Below are positions 18,677-26,927 of a DNA stretch of 64,000 nucleotides, in pieces. A program made the position numbers and the translations under genes. The number at the start of each line of letters is the position of its first letter. The first letter of the stretch is position 1. The DNA is from JABHIE01 sp964584805 (lineage in GTDB: Bacteria; Planctomycetota; UBA1135), in NCBI GenBank assembly GCA_964584805.1, contig CAZPAY010000003.1, positions 62,001 through 126,000 on the forward strand. The letters are read 5' to 3'. The notes under the pieces were generated by a model that was given only the letters and a program-made list of their open reading frames with translations, had not been told where the DNA came from and did no database searches.

Positions 18677-19915
18677 TTAGAGTTCTGGCTCGGATTCAAA
18701 AACACCAAGACGGACGGCATCCCCACCCTGAACAAGGCAGTCGCCACCGGCCCAGACATCGCTCACGCCACCGGCGTCATCCAACAAAACCAAGTCCGCA
18801 TCAAACCCCGCGCGCACGCGGCCCTTGCCGGTCAAACGCAAATGCTCGGCCACATTCGAAGTCATCGCGGGCAACGCGGCTTCAAGCGGCACGCCCAACT
18901 CAACGGCACGCGCCAGAGTCTCGGGAAGTGCGCGACTACGACCGGCATCCATCGAAGTCATTTTGCCGTTGGCGTCAAACACAGGGAGGCACCCGCCGCC
19001 GTCGCTGCTGATGGATATATTTTCGGGTGGCAAATCGGCGGCCAAGTATTTTTGCAAAGCGACTTCTGCCGAATAGGCGTCTTCGCCATCGCTCACGGGG
19101 AAGGCGGTCACATCAATGTGGCAGCCACGCGCGGCCAACTCAAAAGCCTCCGTCAACAGTGCCTTTCGGCGATTGACATGAGTCGGCTGAAAAACTCGCG
19201 CTGGAATCTCAGCGGTATCAAGCGCGGCGTTGATGAGCTCAAGCCCACGCGTGCCGTCGCCAAGGTGCAAATGCATCACGCCAGCCTTACGCGCCAACAT
19301 TCCGCCGACATGACAATCACCCGCAACACGCAACATGTCTTCAAGGGTCAATTGACTCGAGCGATGATCAGAAATGGCGATTTCGCCCGCGCCAATAACC
19401 GCGTCTAAATGGACGATATCTCCCCGAATCGTGCCGGTTAGGGTTGTGGGCGGCAAGTGATAACCGCCCGTCCAGCACCAGGCCGACAACCCTAACTCGC
19501 GCAAAGCCCGCACGCCCGCGAGCAACTCGGCGGTTGCACGAGTGACATCATCGGTACCGAGCAAGCCGACCACCGAGGTCACACCCGCCGTCGTGAAATC
19601 CGAAAACCAAGGCGGCGGCACTTTGGTGGACGCGCCGTCTTCGCCTCCGCCCCCTGTGATGTGAGCGTGGGCATCCATGAAACCAGGGACGAGACGCCGT
19701 CCGCCGCAGTCGAATCGCTTAATGGGCAAATCAGTGGGCAAACCGCTCACCGATTGGGTATCGGCATCACCCGCGCCGCCAGAATCAACTCGCGCGCCAA
19801 GCGGCTCAATCGCCAAAATGCGCCCGCCCGCGACCCAAACCGAGCACGCGCCCAAATGCTCGGGCGCGTAGACATCGGCGTTTTCCAAAATCAACAGGTG
19901 GGGCGCGTGGCTCAT
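18677..19915 (-). CDS. iadA: Isoaspartyl dipeptidase (beta-aspartyl dipeptidase, amidohydrolase family)
   Basis: A 412-residue metal-dependent amidohydrolase. MDAHAHITGGGGEDG gives the HxH metal site in the form typical of IadA; later motifs include MHLHLGDGTRGLELI, PTHVNRRKALL, and ISSDGGG with the catalytic Asp. It should split beta-Asp-Arg released by cyanophycinase into Asp and Arg, which completes breakdown. It is the first gene of the leftward cyanophycin operon; the promoter must lie in the 40 bases shared with the divergent lipoprotein gene at 19956 or inside that gene. Confidence 0.9.
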   Translation of the reverse strand: MSHAPHLLILENADVYAPEHLGACSVWVAGGRILAIEPLGARVDSGGAGDADTQSVSGLPTDLPIKRFDCGGRRLVPGFMDAHAHITGGGGEDGASTKVPPPWFSDFTTAGVTSVVGLLGTDDVTRATAELLAGVRALRELGLSAWCWTGGYHLPPTTLTGTIRGDIVHLDAVIGAGEIAISDHRSSQLTLEDMLRVAGDCHVGGMLARKAGVMHLHLGDGTRGLELINAALDTAEIPARVFQPTHVNRRKALLTEAFELAARGCHIDVTAFPVSDGEDAYSAEVALQKYLAADLPPENISISSDGGGCLPVFDANGKMTSMDAGRSRALPETLARAVELGVPLEAALPAMTSNVAEHLRLTGKGRVRAGFDADLVLLDDAGGVSDVWAGGDCLVQGGDAVRLGVFESEPEL

Positions 19916-19955
19916 GGCGATAGTCTAAATCCGCTTTATGCGGTAAGGTAGAGGG

Positions 19956-20642
19956 ATGCTACGCCCCACCATTTTGCTCGCGCTAACCCTCATGCTCGGC
20001 TCTTGCCCTGAGCCGAATTTTGCAACGGATGCTCAGCCCGCCACGCCAGATATTTTGCGCATTGCCTTGCCCGTCTTCCGCACGCCTGCAATCGACGACG
20101 ACAACCCGGTTCAGGCCGTTTTTGTCGACAACTCAAATCCCGCCGCGCCGCATTTGCGCATCATTTGGGCGGACGAAGACCACCCCGTCAAAGGCGCCGA
20201 CGAAATTTACGACGCCAATCGTTGGTGGGGCATATTTCAGCTCGACACCGTGCCACCGTTTTTCTGGCTCGACCTCGCCTGGGACGGCTACCACCGCATC
20301 GCCGATGTGGAGAGTGTCGATTATGAAGTCATCCCGAATCCGACCGGCGTGATGTACCCGCACACGGTGCATTTCCCCGACACTTATTCTGCCGATCAAA
20401 AATTCAATGTGCTTGCCGCCCTGCACTACACCGCGCTTGTCCCAGGTACTGAATTTGAAACCACGCCCGACGGCCGCCCCATCATTTATGTGAACACCTG
20501 GAATCACATGATGAGCGAGGTTGATAACAACCCGAATATGCCGAAAACGGATTGGGCCGATTACCCTGTTTATTCGGGCAATAGCGGCCAAGTGCAGGCT
20601 TTGTTCGAAGCCGTCTGGACGGACTTCGGCATCGATTTGTAG
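19956..20642 (+). CDS. Lipoprotein of unknown function
   Basis: A 228-residue protein with a lipoprotein signal (LLALTLMLGSC, lipobox LGSC) and a purine-rich GGTAGAGGG just before ATG 19956. The mature part is acidic and rich in Trp and Asp-Pro, with no motif I recognise; it includes DANRWWGIFQLDTVPPFFWL and IYVNTWNHMMSE. It is divergent from the cyanophycin operon, across a 40-base gap, so the two may be co-regulated. Function unknown. Confidence 0.7.
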   Translation: MLRPTILLALTLMLGSCPEPNFATDAQPATPDILRIALPVFRTPAIDDDNPVQAVFVDNSNPAAPHLRIIWADEDHPVKGADEIYDANRWWGIFQLDTVPPFFWLDLAWDGYHRIADVESVDYEVIPNPTGVMYPHTVHFPDTYSADQKFNVLAALHYTALVPGTEFETTPDGRPIIYVNTWNHMMSEVDNNPNMPKTDWADYPVYSGNSGQVQALFEAVWTDFGIDL

Positions 20643-21400
20643 TTATTGCAGAGAGAGTCGTAACTCAACAAACCTCGACTCAACATGTGCGCGAATCTCT
20701 TCGCTGGCTTTCTCAAGCCATACTTCGGCGCGCTGCATCAATTCTCTCGCGGCGTCAATCTCAGACGCTAGAAAAAGAAAATGCACTTGCTCAATCGCGA
20801 CCAATGAGGTGTGAGGATGCTCATCACCATGCTTGATTAGAAAGGCGTCCCAGTATTCGGTGAAGGTCTCTTTTGCAGAAACCAATTCGCCAAGCTGAAC
20901 TTGAATTTCGGCACAACCTTTAACCATTTGAAAGTTATAGCGACTGCCGACTCCATTTTTCTTTCGCGCAACGATCACTGATTCTTTGAAAGATGCCAGC
21001 GATAACTCAAATTCCCCTATTTGACGGAATAGCGAGCCCTTAAAGCCGAGGACCGCCGAAAGCCACCCGGCAAGCTCGTCACCGCCTTCACGAACGAAGA
21101 TCTCAACCGGCTGCAACTCAACAAGCAAGGCCCTCTTGTCTTGATATGAACTGCTTGTCGCTAATGCATTGAATCGGAATCTCCAATACCCCGTCATGTC
21201 TCCCTTCTCTTTCATGCGCTCGGCTTCGCTCAAGTAGCGTGCGACCGATTCTTGCGTTGTACCCGTTTGCGATTGGTAATAGGCCTCACTGGAAGCAATG
21301 CTTTCGACGACCTCTTCATTAAAAGGCGGATGCCCTTGTTGAATCGCTTGGTACCTATCAAGCAGCTCGCGCGCGATGGTGGTTGCCGCAAGGCAATCAC
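20643..21400 (-). pseudogene. TPR-type protein, 5' end lost in repeat array
   Basis: About 250 residues with helical, TPR-like repeats: GWLSAVLGFKGSLFRQIGEFELSLASFKESV, CAEIQVQLGELVSAKETFTEYW, and LASEIDAARELMQRAEVWLEKA. The C-terminus looks normal (stop at 20643). Upstream of 21401 the frame runs into a tandem repeat and an assembly gap rather than a start, and no ATG, GTG or TTG with the expected leader is seen. Such tails are common in planctomycete kinases and regulators. It is most likely a remnant of a larger gene cut by the tRNA-linked repeat, or a gene whose 5' end lies in the unresolved gap. Confidence 0.55.
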
Positions 21401-21783
21401 GCCGAAGAGACTCGACCGCGGAGCGAAGGGGAGCAAAGCGAGCCAACTCGCCTTCGCGGAGTCTCGAGGCTGTCCATCGCATGCGGCCCNNNNNNNNNNN
21501 NNNNNNNNNNNNNNNNNNNNNNNNNNNNNNNNNNNNNNNNNNNNNNNNNNNNNNNNNNNNNNNNNNNNNNNNNNNNNNNNNNNNNNNNNAAAGCGAGCCA
21601 ACTCGCCTTCGCGGAGTCTCGAGGCTGTCCATCGCATGCGGCCCGCAGGGTCGCGGTGCGAGTGGAGCGGCCGAAGAGACTCGACCGCGGAGCGAAGGGG
21701 AGCAAAGCGAGCCAACTCGCCTTCGCGGAGTCTCGAGGCTGTCCATCGCATGCGGCCCACAGGGTCGCGGTGCGAGTGGAGCG
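21401..21783. repeat. 114-base tandem repeat carrying the 3' end of tRNA-Gly, partly hidden by an assembly gap
   Basis: The block gccgaagagactcga recurs at 21401 and 21670 and again inside the intact tRNA at 21784. The last two are 114 bases apart. Each unit includes the tRNA T-arm, acceptor strand, discriminator and CCA (about 22 bases) plus some 90 bases of unrelated DNA containing the hairpin GCGAG-CCAA-CTCGC. Two units differ at one base (gcggcccgcaggg, gcggcccacaggg). The number of copies is unknown because the array contains the run of Ns. Long ORFs across it are products of the repeat and are not genes. Confidence 0.85.
21490..21589. other. Assembly gap (100 N)
   Basis: Exactly 100 unknown bases, the usual placeholder for a scaffold gap of unknown length. 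It sits inside the tandem repeat, which explains why the assembly broke here. Distances across it are not reliable. Confidence 0.95.
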
Positions 21784-21852
21784 GCCGAAGAGACTCGAAC
21801 TCTCGACATTCAGCTTGGGAAGCTGATGCTCTACCAACTGAGCTACGGCCGC
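21777..21852 (-). tRNA. tRNA-Gly (anticodon CCC)
   Basis: A full cloverleaf of 76 bases with encoded CCA. The acceptor stem is GCGGCCG paired with CGGCCGC; D arm GCTCAGTTGGTAGAGC; anticodon stem TCAGC/GCTGA with loop TTCCCAA (anticodon CCC); T arm GAGAG-TTCGAGT-CTCTT. The 3' end is discriminator T followed by CCA. Its last 22 bases are copied in each unit of the adjacent tandem repeat, which lies downstream of the tRNA. Confidence 0.95.
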
Positions 21853-21926
21853 ACCTATTCGCGGCGGATATTCTAATAAAGTGCTACACTTGACATGGTC
21901 CTGAAATCCCTCAATCTGGCGCCATC

Positions 21927-23471
21927 ATGTTTCTTTCAATCCTTGCTTTATTTCCACTCCTTTTTTCGTCGATTACTCATGTTGTTGACGCAAACGGAGG
22001 CGGTGATTTCCTAACCATTCAGGCCGCGATTGACACCGCGCAAACGGGCGATTCGATCCGCGTGATGCCTGGCGTATACGAAGAAGACCTTGCGGTCGAT
22101 GTAAGTATCACGATTTTCGCGGACACGGATGGCTCGGTTGTGATTTACCCAGCCACGCACAACCCTGGCTCGGGGTTTGGCTCACAGGTTGATTCGACGA
22201 CACAGTCATGCAAAATTCAAGCGGACGCCGTCACTTTGGAAGGATTGATTTTTGACGGCGACAATCCAAACTTGTCTGGCGGGATCGATGCGCGCAATGG
22301 AATTATTTGCGACTACTCACTTGGCACTTGGAACGACCTCACCGTCCGTCGATGCGAGGCACGCAACATTTTGCATCGTGCAATTTATGCTTCGCGCGGC
22401 GCGGGACATTTATTTGATAGTTCCACCGCTGAAAATGTAAACGGCGTCGGTCTTGAGTCGGCAGGTTTTATGTTTTTTGGCGCGAGTGGTTCTATCTACA
22501 ACTGTGTCGCCAAAAACTGCGGAATCGGCATTTCGACTCACGCAGGCTCAGCGGTGCATATGATTTCCGGCAACCGCGTTGAGAATTCCATGCTTGGCAT
22601 TTTGTGCAATGGCACGGCGAATACGCAATCCATCTTCACGAATACTTTTGTCGATTGCGACCAAGGCGTGCAACTGATTGCGATTAACGCGCATTGCGAC
22701 ATTAAGTACAACACCTTCTTGCGCAACCATTGGGGCGTTTCCTTTTTTGGCTCAAACGCAAGTGCAAATATTAGCGAGAACATTTTCAACGGCGACGGGC
22801 GTGTCGACTCCGTAGGCATTCAAGCCATGACTGATTTGGCGCCTTGGGGAGTGAATGATGTCACAGCCACTGTTTACGAAAACCAATTTATCAATTTATA
22901 TTACGGCATCATTTTGGACGAAACGATTGGTTTGCAGCATGAAACGATCACCCTCATCATCGGCGACAATCCCGCAGGCTCAAACCTCTTTGCGAACAAC
23001 CGCGAATACAACATTTATTTGGAAAACTGCGATGACGACATCAACGCCACAAGCAATTCTTGGGGCACGACAGATGTCACAGAGATGGGCGACATGATTT
23101 ACGACTACCACGACAGCCCTGAATTGGGACGCGTTGATTCCACCTATGCAACCCATGATTTATTCCTAACCTCAGCAAACCTTGCGGCCAACGAGCTTGG
23201 CGAATTTAGCGTGACTTGCGCCACACCGCTTTCACCCGTCATGCTTGCCGTTTCGACCCTTGGCGCTGGGCCAGAGAGTTCTCCCTATGGCGACATTTTG
23301 CTGACATCACCACACTTCATGTTGCCCAACATGACGGCAAGCGCAGGCGGTCATGCAAAGACTCATATCATGGTCGACCCGAATTACGCTGGCCGCACTT
23401 TTTGGCTGCAAGCGTTTGATTTAGCAAGCAAGACATTAACCAACGGCATTGAAGTCGTGGTGCGAGACTAA
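21927..23471 (+). CDS. Secreted parallel beta-helix protein (NosD/pectate-lyase-like fold)
   Basis: A 514-residue protein with a short signal peptide (FLSILALFPLLFSS) and the opening VVDANGGGDFLTIQAAIDTAQTGD, a hallmark of pectin-esterase-like and NosD-like beta-helix proteins. Coils of the helix can be followed through the middle (FDSSTAENVNGVGLESAG, NCVAKNCGIGISTHAG, NTFVDCDQGVQLIAI, NTFLRNHWGVSFFG). The last 100 residues form a distinct beta-rich tail similar in style to that of the 11729-13192 protein. No catalytic site can be assigned. It follows tRNA-Gly divergently and may be surface-associated. Confidence 0.78.
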   Translation: MFLSILALFPLLFSSITHVVDANGGGDFLTIQAAIDTAQTGDSIRVMPGVYEEDLAVDVSITIFADTDGSVVIYPATHNPGSGFGSQVDSTTQSCKIQADAVTLEGLIFDGDNPNLSGGIDARNGIICDYSLGTWNDLTVRRCEARNILHRAIYASRGAGHLFDSSTAENVNGVGLESAGFMFFGASGSIYNCVAKNCGIGISTHAGSAVHMISGNRVENSMLGILCNGTANTQSIFTNTFVDCDQGVQLIAINAHCDIKYNTFLRNHWGVSFFGSNASANISENIFNGDGRVDSVGIQAMTDLAPWGVNDVTATVYENQFINLYYGIILDETIGLQHETITLIIGDNPAGSNLFANNREYNIYLENCDDDINATSNSWGTTDVTEMGDMIYDYHDSPELGRVDSTYATHDLFLTSANLAANELGEFSVTCATPLSPVMLAVSTLGAGPESSPYGDILLTSPHFMLPNMTASAGGHAKTHIMVDPNYAGRTFWLQAFDLASKTLTNGIEVVVRD

Positions 23472-23473
23472 AA

Positions 23474-23977
23474 CTAAAAAGTCAGCAACAAGTCGCTCGC
23501 CTGCGCACCCGCATCTTGCGTGTCGATACTTTGTTCAATCACGCCATCGGCGGAAATCACGAAGGTCACTCGCGGCGCAAAAAACGCGCCGCTTGACCCG
23601 ACGACACCTAGACTCATGGCGAGCTTTCGGTCCACATCGCTCAAAAGCGGAAATGGGAATTTTTGCTTAGCCGCAAAGGCAGCGTTTTTTTTGACACTAT
23701 CAAAAGACACGCCGTAAACCGCGATATCGCGGTCTTGATATTTTTGGAATTCATCACGGAATCCACAGCCTTGTTTCGTTCAGCCAGGCGTCGCGGCCAT
23801 CGGGTAAAACCAAAGCACCGCGCGCTTGCCCAGCAAATCTGCGCGCGTGACGAGATTGCCGTTGTGGTCTTGCAGAGAAAAATCAGGAAGCGAAGTGCCA
23901 GTCTGTTTCATCGATTCAGGCGCACCACACGCCGCAACGGTGAATAGAGAAACAAGAGAAAGGATGCGTTTCAGCAT
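23474..23977 (-). CDS. bcp: BCP-type peroxiredoxin lipoprotein, selenocysteine at the peroxidatic position
   Basis: Read through TGA 23780-23782 this is a 167-residue peroxiredoxin. The N-terminus is a lipoprotein signal (LVSLFTVAACGAPES, lipobox VAAC). The active site reads FYPMAATPG-U-TKQGCGFRDEF; in bacterioferritin-comigratory proteins this is TPGCTK..C, so the TGA sits exactly at the peroxidatic cysteine (residue 66), with the resolving Cys at 71. The rest is a normal Prx fold (VYGVSFDSVKKN, FPFPLLSDVDRKLA, RVTFVISADGVIEQ). It would reduce peroxides at the envelope. A hairpin follows the TGA. A nonsense mutation is less likely, given exact replacement of the catalytic residue and intact sequence after it. 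Confidence 0.9.
23746..23764 (-). promoter_or_regulatory. Candidate SECIS hairpin of the BCP-type gene
   Basis: The mRNA reads GGAUUC-CGUGAU-GAAUUCC: six pairs with one bulged U on the 3' side. The loop begins 22 bases after the UGA and has G as its second base. The loop start CGUGA is the same as in the hairpin of the FG-GAP gene at 2160-2176. Confidence 0.55.
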
Positions 23978-23998
23978 AAGTCACTTTAGGATAGTGGC

Positions 23999-25090
23999 GT
24001 GAATGTTCCACGCGAATTCGATTTGATTTTACAAGGCGCCACCGGCTTTACGGGGCGCATCGCGGCGGCTGAGTTAGCGAAGCACGCACCACCATTTTTC
24101 CGTTGGGCCATTGCGGGGCGGTCGAAAGGCAAACTAGAAACCCTCGCGGCGCAACGCGGTGTGCCGTTTGTCGTCGCCGACGCTACCGATGAAAAGGCGA
24201 TGAGCGATTTAGCAAGTCGAACCAAAGTCGTCATTTCCTGCGCTGGCCCCTTCGCCGTTTTCGGTACGCCACTCGTCGACGCATGTGTTGAGCACGGCAC
24301 GCACTACGCCGATTTGACGGGCGAATTGCCTTGGATGCAAGAGATGATTGAAAAGCACCATGATGCCTGTGCCAATCGCGGCATTGCGCTGATTCCAGCG
24401 TCGGGCTTTGATTCGGTGCCGACAGATTTATGCGTGCAGCATTTCCTCACCGAGATGGCCGCCAAAGACTTAAGCGACGACATCTCCGGCTTTTACTTCA
24501 TTCGCGGAGGCTTCAATGGCGGCACCTTACATTCTGGTCTTGCTCTTGCCGAAGCGGGGCATAGCCTGCGGCCTGCAAAATTGGGCATCGGCAAAATCCC
24601 GGCTCTAGGCAAGTGGTTTGCGCCGTTTCTGATGGCCCCCGTCAATGAAGCCACCGTCCAACGCTCGGCACAACTCGACGGGCGCAATATTCAATATCAC
24701 GAATACATGCTTTGCAAAACGGTCATGGAAGCTCGCATCCTCAATGGCGCTTTAAAAGCAATTTCAGGCATGATGGGTTCTCGGTTGGGCCGTTCGATAT
24801 TAAAGCGCCTCGGGCCAAAACCCGGTGCGGGGCCGTCCTTGAAAAAAATCGAAACCGGTTTTGCAAAGCTCACCCTTTTGGCGGGGCCACTCGACGCCCC
24901 CACTCTCACGCAGACTTTTGCGTGGTCAGGCGACCCCAGCAATCTGATTACAACGCGATGCCTTGTGCAGACGGGTCTCGCTCTCGCGCAAGATGAAGCC
25001 AAGCAGGGTGGCGTGTTGACCGCGGCCACGGCACTTGGCGACACGCTTTTTCAGCGTCTAAAAAACATTGACGCAGTTCGCGCTATCTAA
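23999..25090 (+). CDS. Saccharopine dehydrogenase-like NAD(P)-binding protein
   Basis: A 363-residue protein from a GTG start at 23999. The N-terminus has a Rossmann nucleotide-binding motif (LILQGATGFTGRIAAAEL), followed by AGRSKGKLETLA, VVISCAGPFAVFGTPLVDACVEHGTHYADLTGE and IPASGFDSVPTDL, in the order of saccharopine dehydrogenase-like and mycobacterial trans-acting enoyl reductase families. The family includes oxidoreductases acting on lipid intermediates; the substrate here is unknown. The gene is divergent from the peroxiredoxin with 21 bases between, so a shared promoter region is likely. Confidence 0.82.
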   Translation: MNVPREFDLILQGATGFTGRIAAAELAKHAPPFFRWAIAGRSKGKLETLAAQRGVPFVVADATDEKAMSDLASRTKVVISCAGPFAVFGTPLVDACVEHGTHYADLTGELPWMQEMIEKHHDACANRGIALIPASGFDSVPTDLCVQHFLTEMAAKDLSDDISGFYFIRGGFNGGTLHSGLALAEAGHSLRPAKLGIGKIPALGKWFAPFLMAPVNEATVQRSAQLDGRNIQYHEYMLCKTVMEARILNGALKAISGMMGSRLGRSILKRLGPKPGAGPSLKKIETGFAKLTLLAGPLDAPTLTQTFAWSGDPSNLITTRCLVQTGLALAQDEAKQGGVLTAATALGDTLFQRLKNIDAVRAI

Positions 25091-25155
25091 AAGGCAAAAA
25101 TAGTGGATAATGTGGGGCGGCAGGTACGCGACTGCCTTAGAAATGCCCCTGCATA

Positions 25156-26832
25156 ATGCCTGATCTCACCTTCCACGACCTCGGTTTGCCCGAGAACATG
25201 GCCAACTCGATTGAGAGTTTTGGCTACGAAATCCCTTCGCCGATTCAAGCTGAGGCCATCCCTCACTTGATGCAAGGCCGCGACATCATCGGCCAAGCGC
25301 AGACCGGCACGGGTAAGACGGCCGCGTTTGCACTGCCATTGTTGGCGCGGATTGATATCCATGTGCGCCGCCCGCAAGTGTTGGTTTTGACCCCCACGCG
25401 CGAATTGGCGATTCAGGTGGCGGAGTCATTTCAAAAGTACGCACGCTCGCTCAAGGGCTTCCATGTCTTGCCGATTTACGGTGGGCAGGCTTACCACCAC
25501 CAGCTGAAACCGCTGCAGCGTGGGGTACATGTCGTCGTCGGCACACCCGGCCGCGTGACGGATCACATCCGTAAAGGCACGCTTGATTTGAGTGAAATGA
25601 CGGCCTTCGTTTTAGACGAGGCGGATGAAATGCTCAAAATGGGCTTCATCGAAGAGGTCGATTGGGTACTTGAGCAAGCCCCTGATGAGCGTCAAATTGC
25701 GCTTTTCTCCGCGACCATGCCCGCGCAGATTCAGCGGTTGGCTAAGAATTATTTAACCAAGCCTGCACTCGTCAAGGTTAAGGTCAAGACTGCCACGGCT
25801 GAGTCGATTAACCAGCGTTATCAAGTAATCAGCGGTCGTCATAAAATAGATGCGCTGACCCGCGTGCTCGATTATGAAGAGGGCGATGCGATGCTGGTTT
25901 TCGTCCGTACGAAAAATGCCTCGACGATTGTGACCGAGCAACTTGAGGCTCGCGGTTACGAAGCGATGGCACTGAATGGTGATGTAGCCCAAGCGCAGCG
26001 CGAGCAAATTGTGCAGCGGTTAAAAGATCGCAAAATTGACATCATTGTCGCGACCGATGTGGCGGCGCGTGGTCTTGATGTGCCGCGGATTAGTCATGTC
26101 ATCAACTTCGACGCCCCCACTGACCCCGAAGCTTATGTGCACCGGATTGGGCGCACAGGTCGCGCAGGTGAAAAGGGTGAGGCGATTTTGTTTTTGACTC
26201 CACGCGAAAAGCGGCTGTTAGATTTGCTCAGTCGGTCAACCAAGGCTGAAATCAAGCCGATGAAAATGCCTTCGATTGATGATATCAATCAACAGCGCGT
26301 CGAGCGTTTTAAAGAATCGATTTCGGCTGTGATTGCAGAGGACAAACTGTCTTTCTTCCATCGCCTGATGGACAGTTATCTCACTGAAAACCCGGAAGTC
26401 GATGCGACACAAGTCGCTGCTGCGCTTGCGCTCATGGCACAAGGCGATAAGCCATTGTTGCTCGACAAGCGCGATACGCCAAAACAAGAAGACTTCAAGT
26501 CAAACAAAAAGTCAAAGCCACAACGAGGTGAGCACGGTGAGCGGCGCGAGCGCGGTGGCCCACGCGACAAAAAGAAGCCGTCCAAAACGACCGAAAAAGG
26601 CATGGTGACTTACCGCATTGAGATTGGCTACAACGACGAAGCTAGACCCTCTGCCATTGTGGCTGCGGTTTGCAAAGCTTCGGGTCTGCAAGGAAAGCAT
26701 ATTGGCCGCATCAATATCTTCGCCGGCTTCTCGACCATCGATCTGCCCGAGGGCATGCCGCAAGATATCTATCAAGATTTAATGCGCGCAAAAGTCGGCC
26801 CCAAGCCGATGAAGATTTCGAAGTTTTCTTGA
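25156..26832 (+). CDS. deaD: DEAD-box ATP-dependent RNA helicase (CsdA/DbpA type)
   Basis: A 558-residue helicase. Motifs in order: FGYEIPSPIQAEAIP (Q motif), AQTGTGKT (Walker A), PTRELAIQ, VLDEADEML (DEAD), SATMP, VFVRTKNAS, VATDVAARGLDVP and HRIGRTGRAGEKG. A charged linker (about 430-485, rich in Lys and Arg) leads to a C-terminal DbpA-type RNA-binding domain (TYRIEIGYNDEARPSAIVAAVC). It unwinds short RNA duplexes, probably in ribosome assembly or mRNA turnover. A strong GC hairpin follows the stop. Confidence 0.93.
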   Translation: MPDLTFHDLGLPENMANSIESFGYEIPSPIQAEAIPHLMQGRDIIGQAQTGTGKTAAFALPLLARIDIHVRRPQVLVLTPTRELAIQVAESFQKYARSLKGFHVLPIYGGQAYHHQLKPLQRGVHVVVGTPGRVTDHIRKGTLDLSEMTAFVLDEADEMLKMGFIEEVDWVLEQAPDERQIALFSATMPAQIQRLAKNYLTKPALVKVKVKTATAESINQRYQVISGRHKIDALTRVLDYEEGDAMLVFVRTKNASTIVTEQLEARGYEAMALNGDVAQAQREQIVQRLKDRKIDIIVATDVAARGLDVPRISHVINFDAPTDPEAYVHRIGRTGRAGEKGEAILFLTPREKRLLDLLSRSTKAEIKPMKMPSIDDINQQRVERFKESISAVIAEDKLSFFHRLMDSYLTENPEVDATQVAAALALMAQGDKPLLLDKRDTPKQEDFKSNKKSKPQRGEHGERRERGGPRDKKKPSKTTEKGMVTYRIEIGYNDEARPSAIVAAVCKASGLQGKHIGRINIFAGFSTIDLPEGMPQDIYQDLMRAKVGPKPMKISKFS

Positions 26833-26849
26833 GTCTTTGAGGTAAGTTG

Positions 26850-26879
26850 CGCGGCCCAGCGCCCTCGCATCGGGCCGCG
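26850..26879 (+). terminator. Possible terminator after the DEAD-box helicase gene
   Basis: Arms CGCGGCCC and GGGCCGCG pair perfectly over eight bases with a 14-base loop, 18 bases after the stop. No run of T follows, so it is not a canonical intrinsic terminator; it may stabilise the mRNA 3' end. Confidence 0.4.
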
Positions 26880-26927
26880 GATGACTTAAAGTTAGGAACC
26901 GCCACACCACTGGCGCCATCCTGACCG

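Noticed and set aside
21401..21783. CRISPR array
   Set aside because: Units are 114 bases and near-identical throughout, with no unique spacers and no cas genes.
21230..21893. Several overlapping ORFs across the repeat and the N run
   Set aside because: They translate the same 114-base repeat in all frames and span unknown bases; they are not genes.
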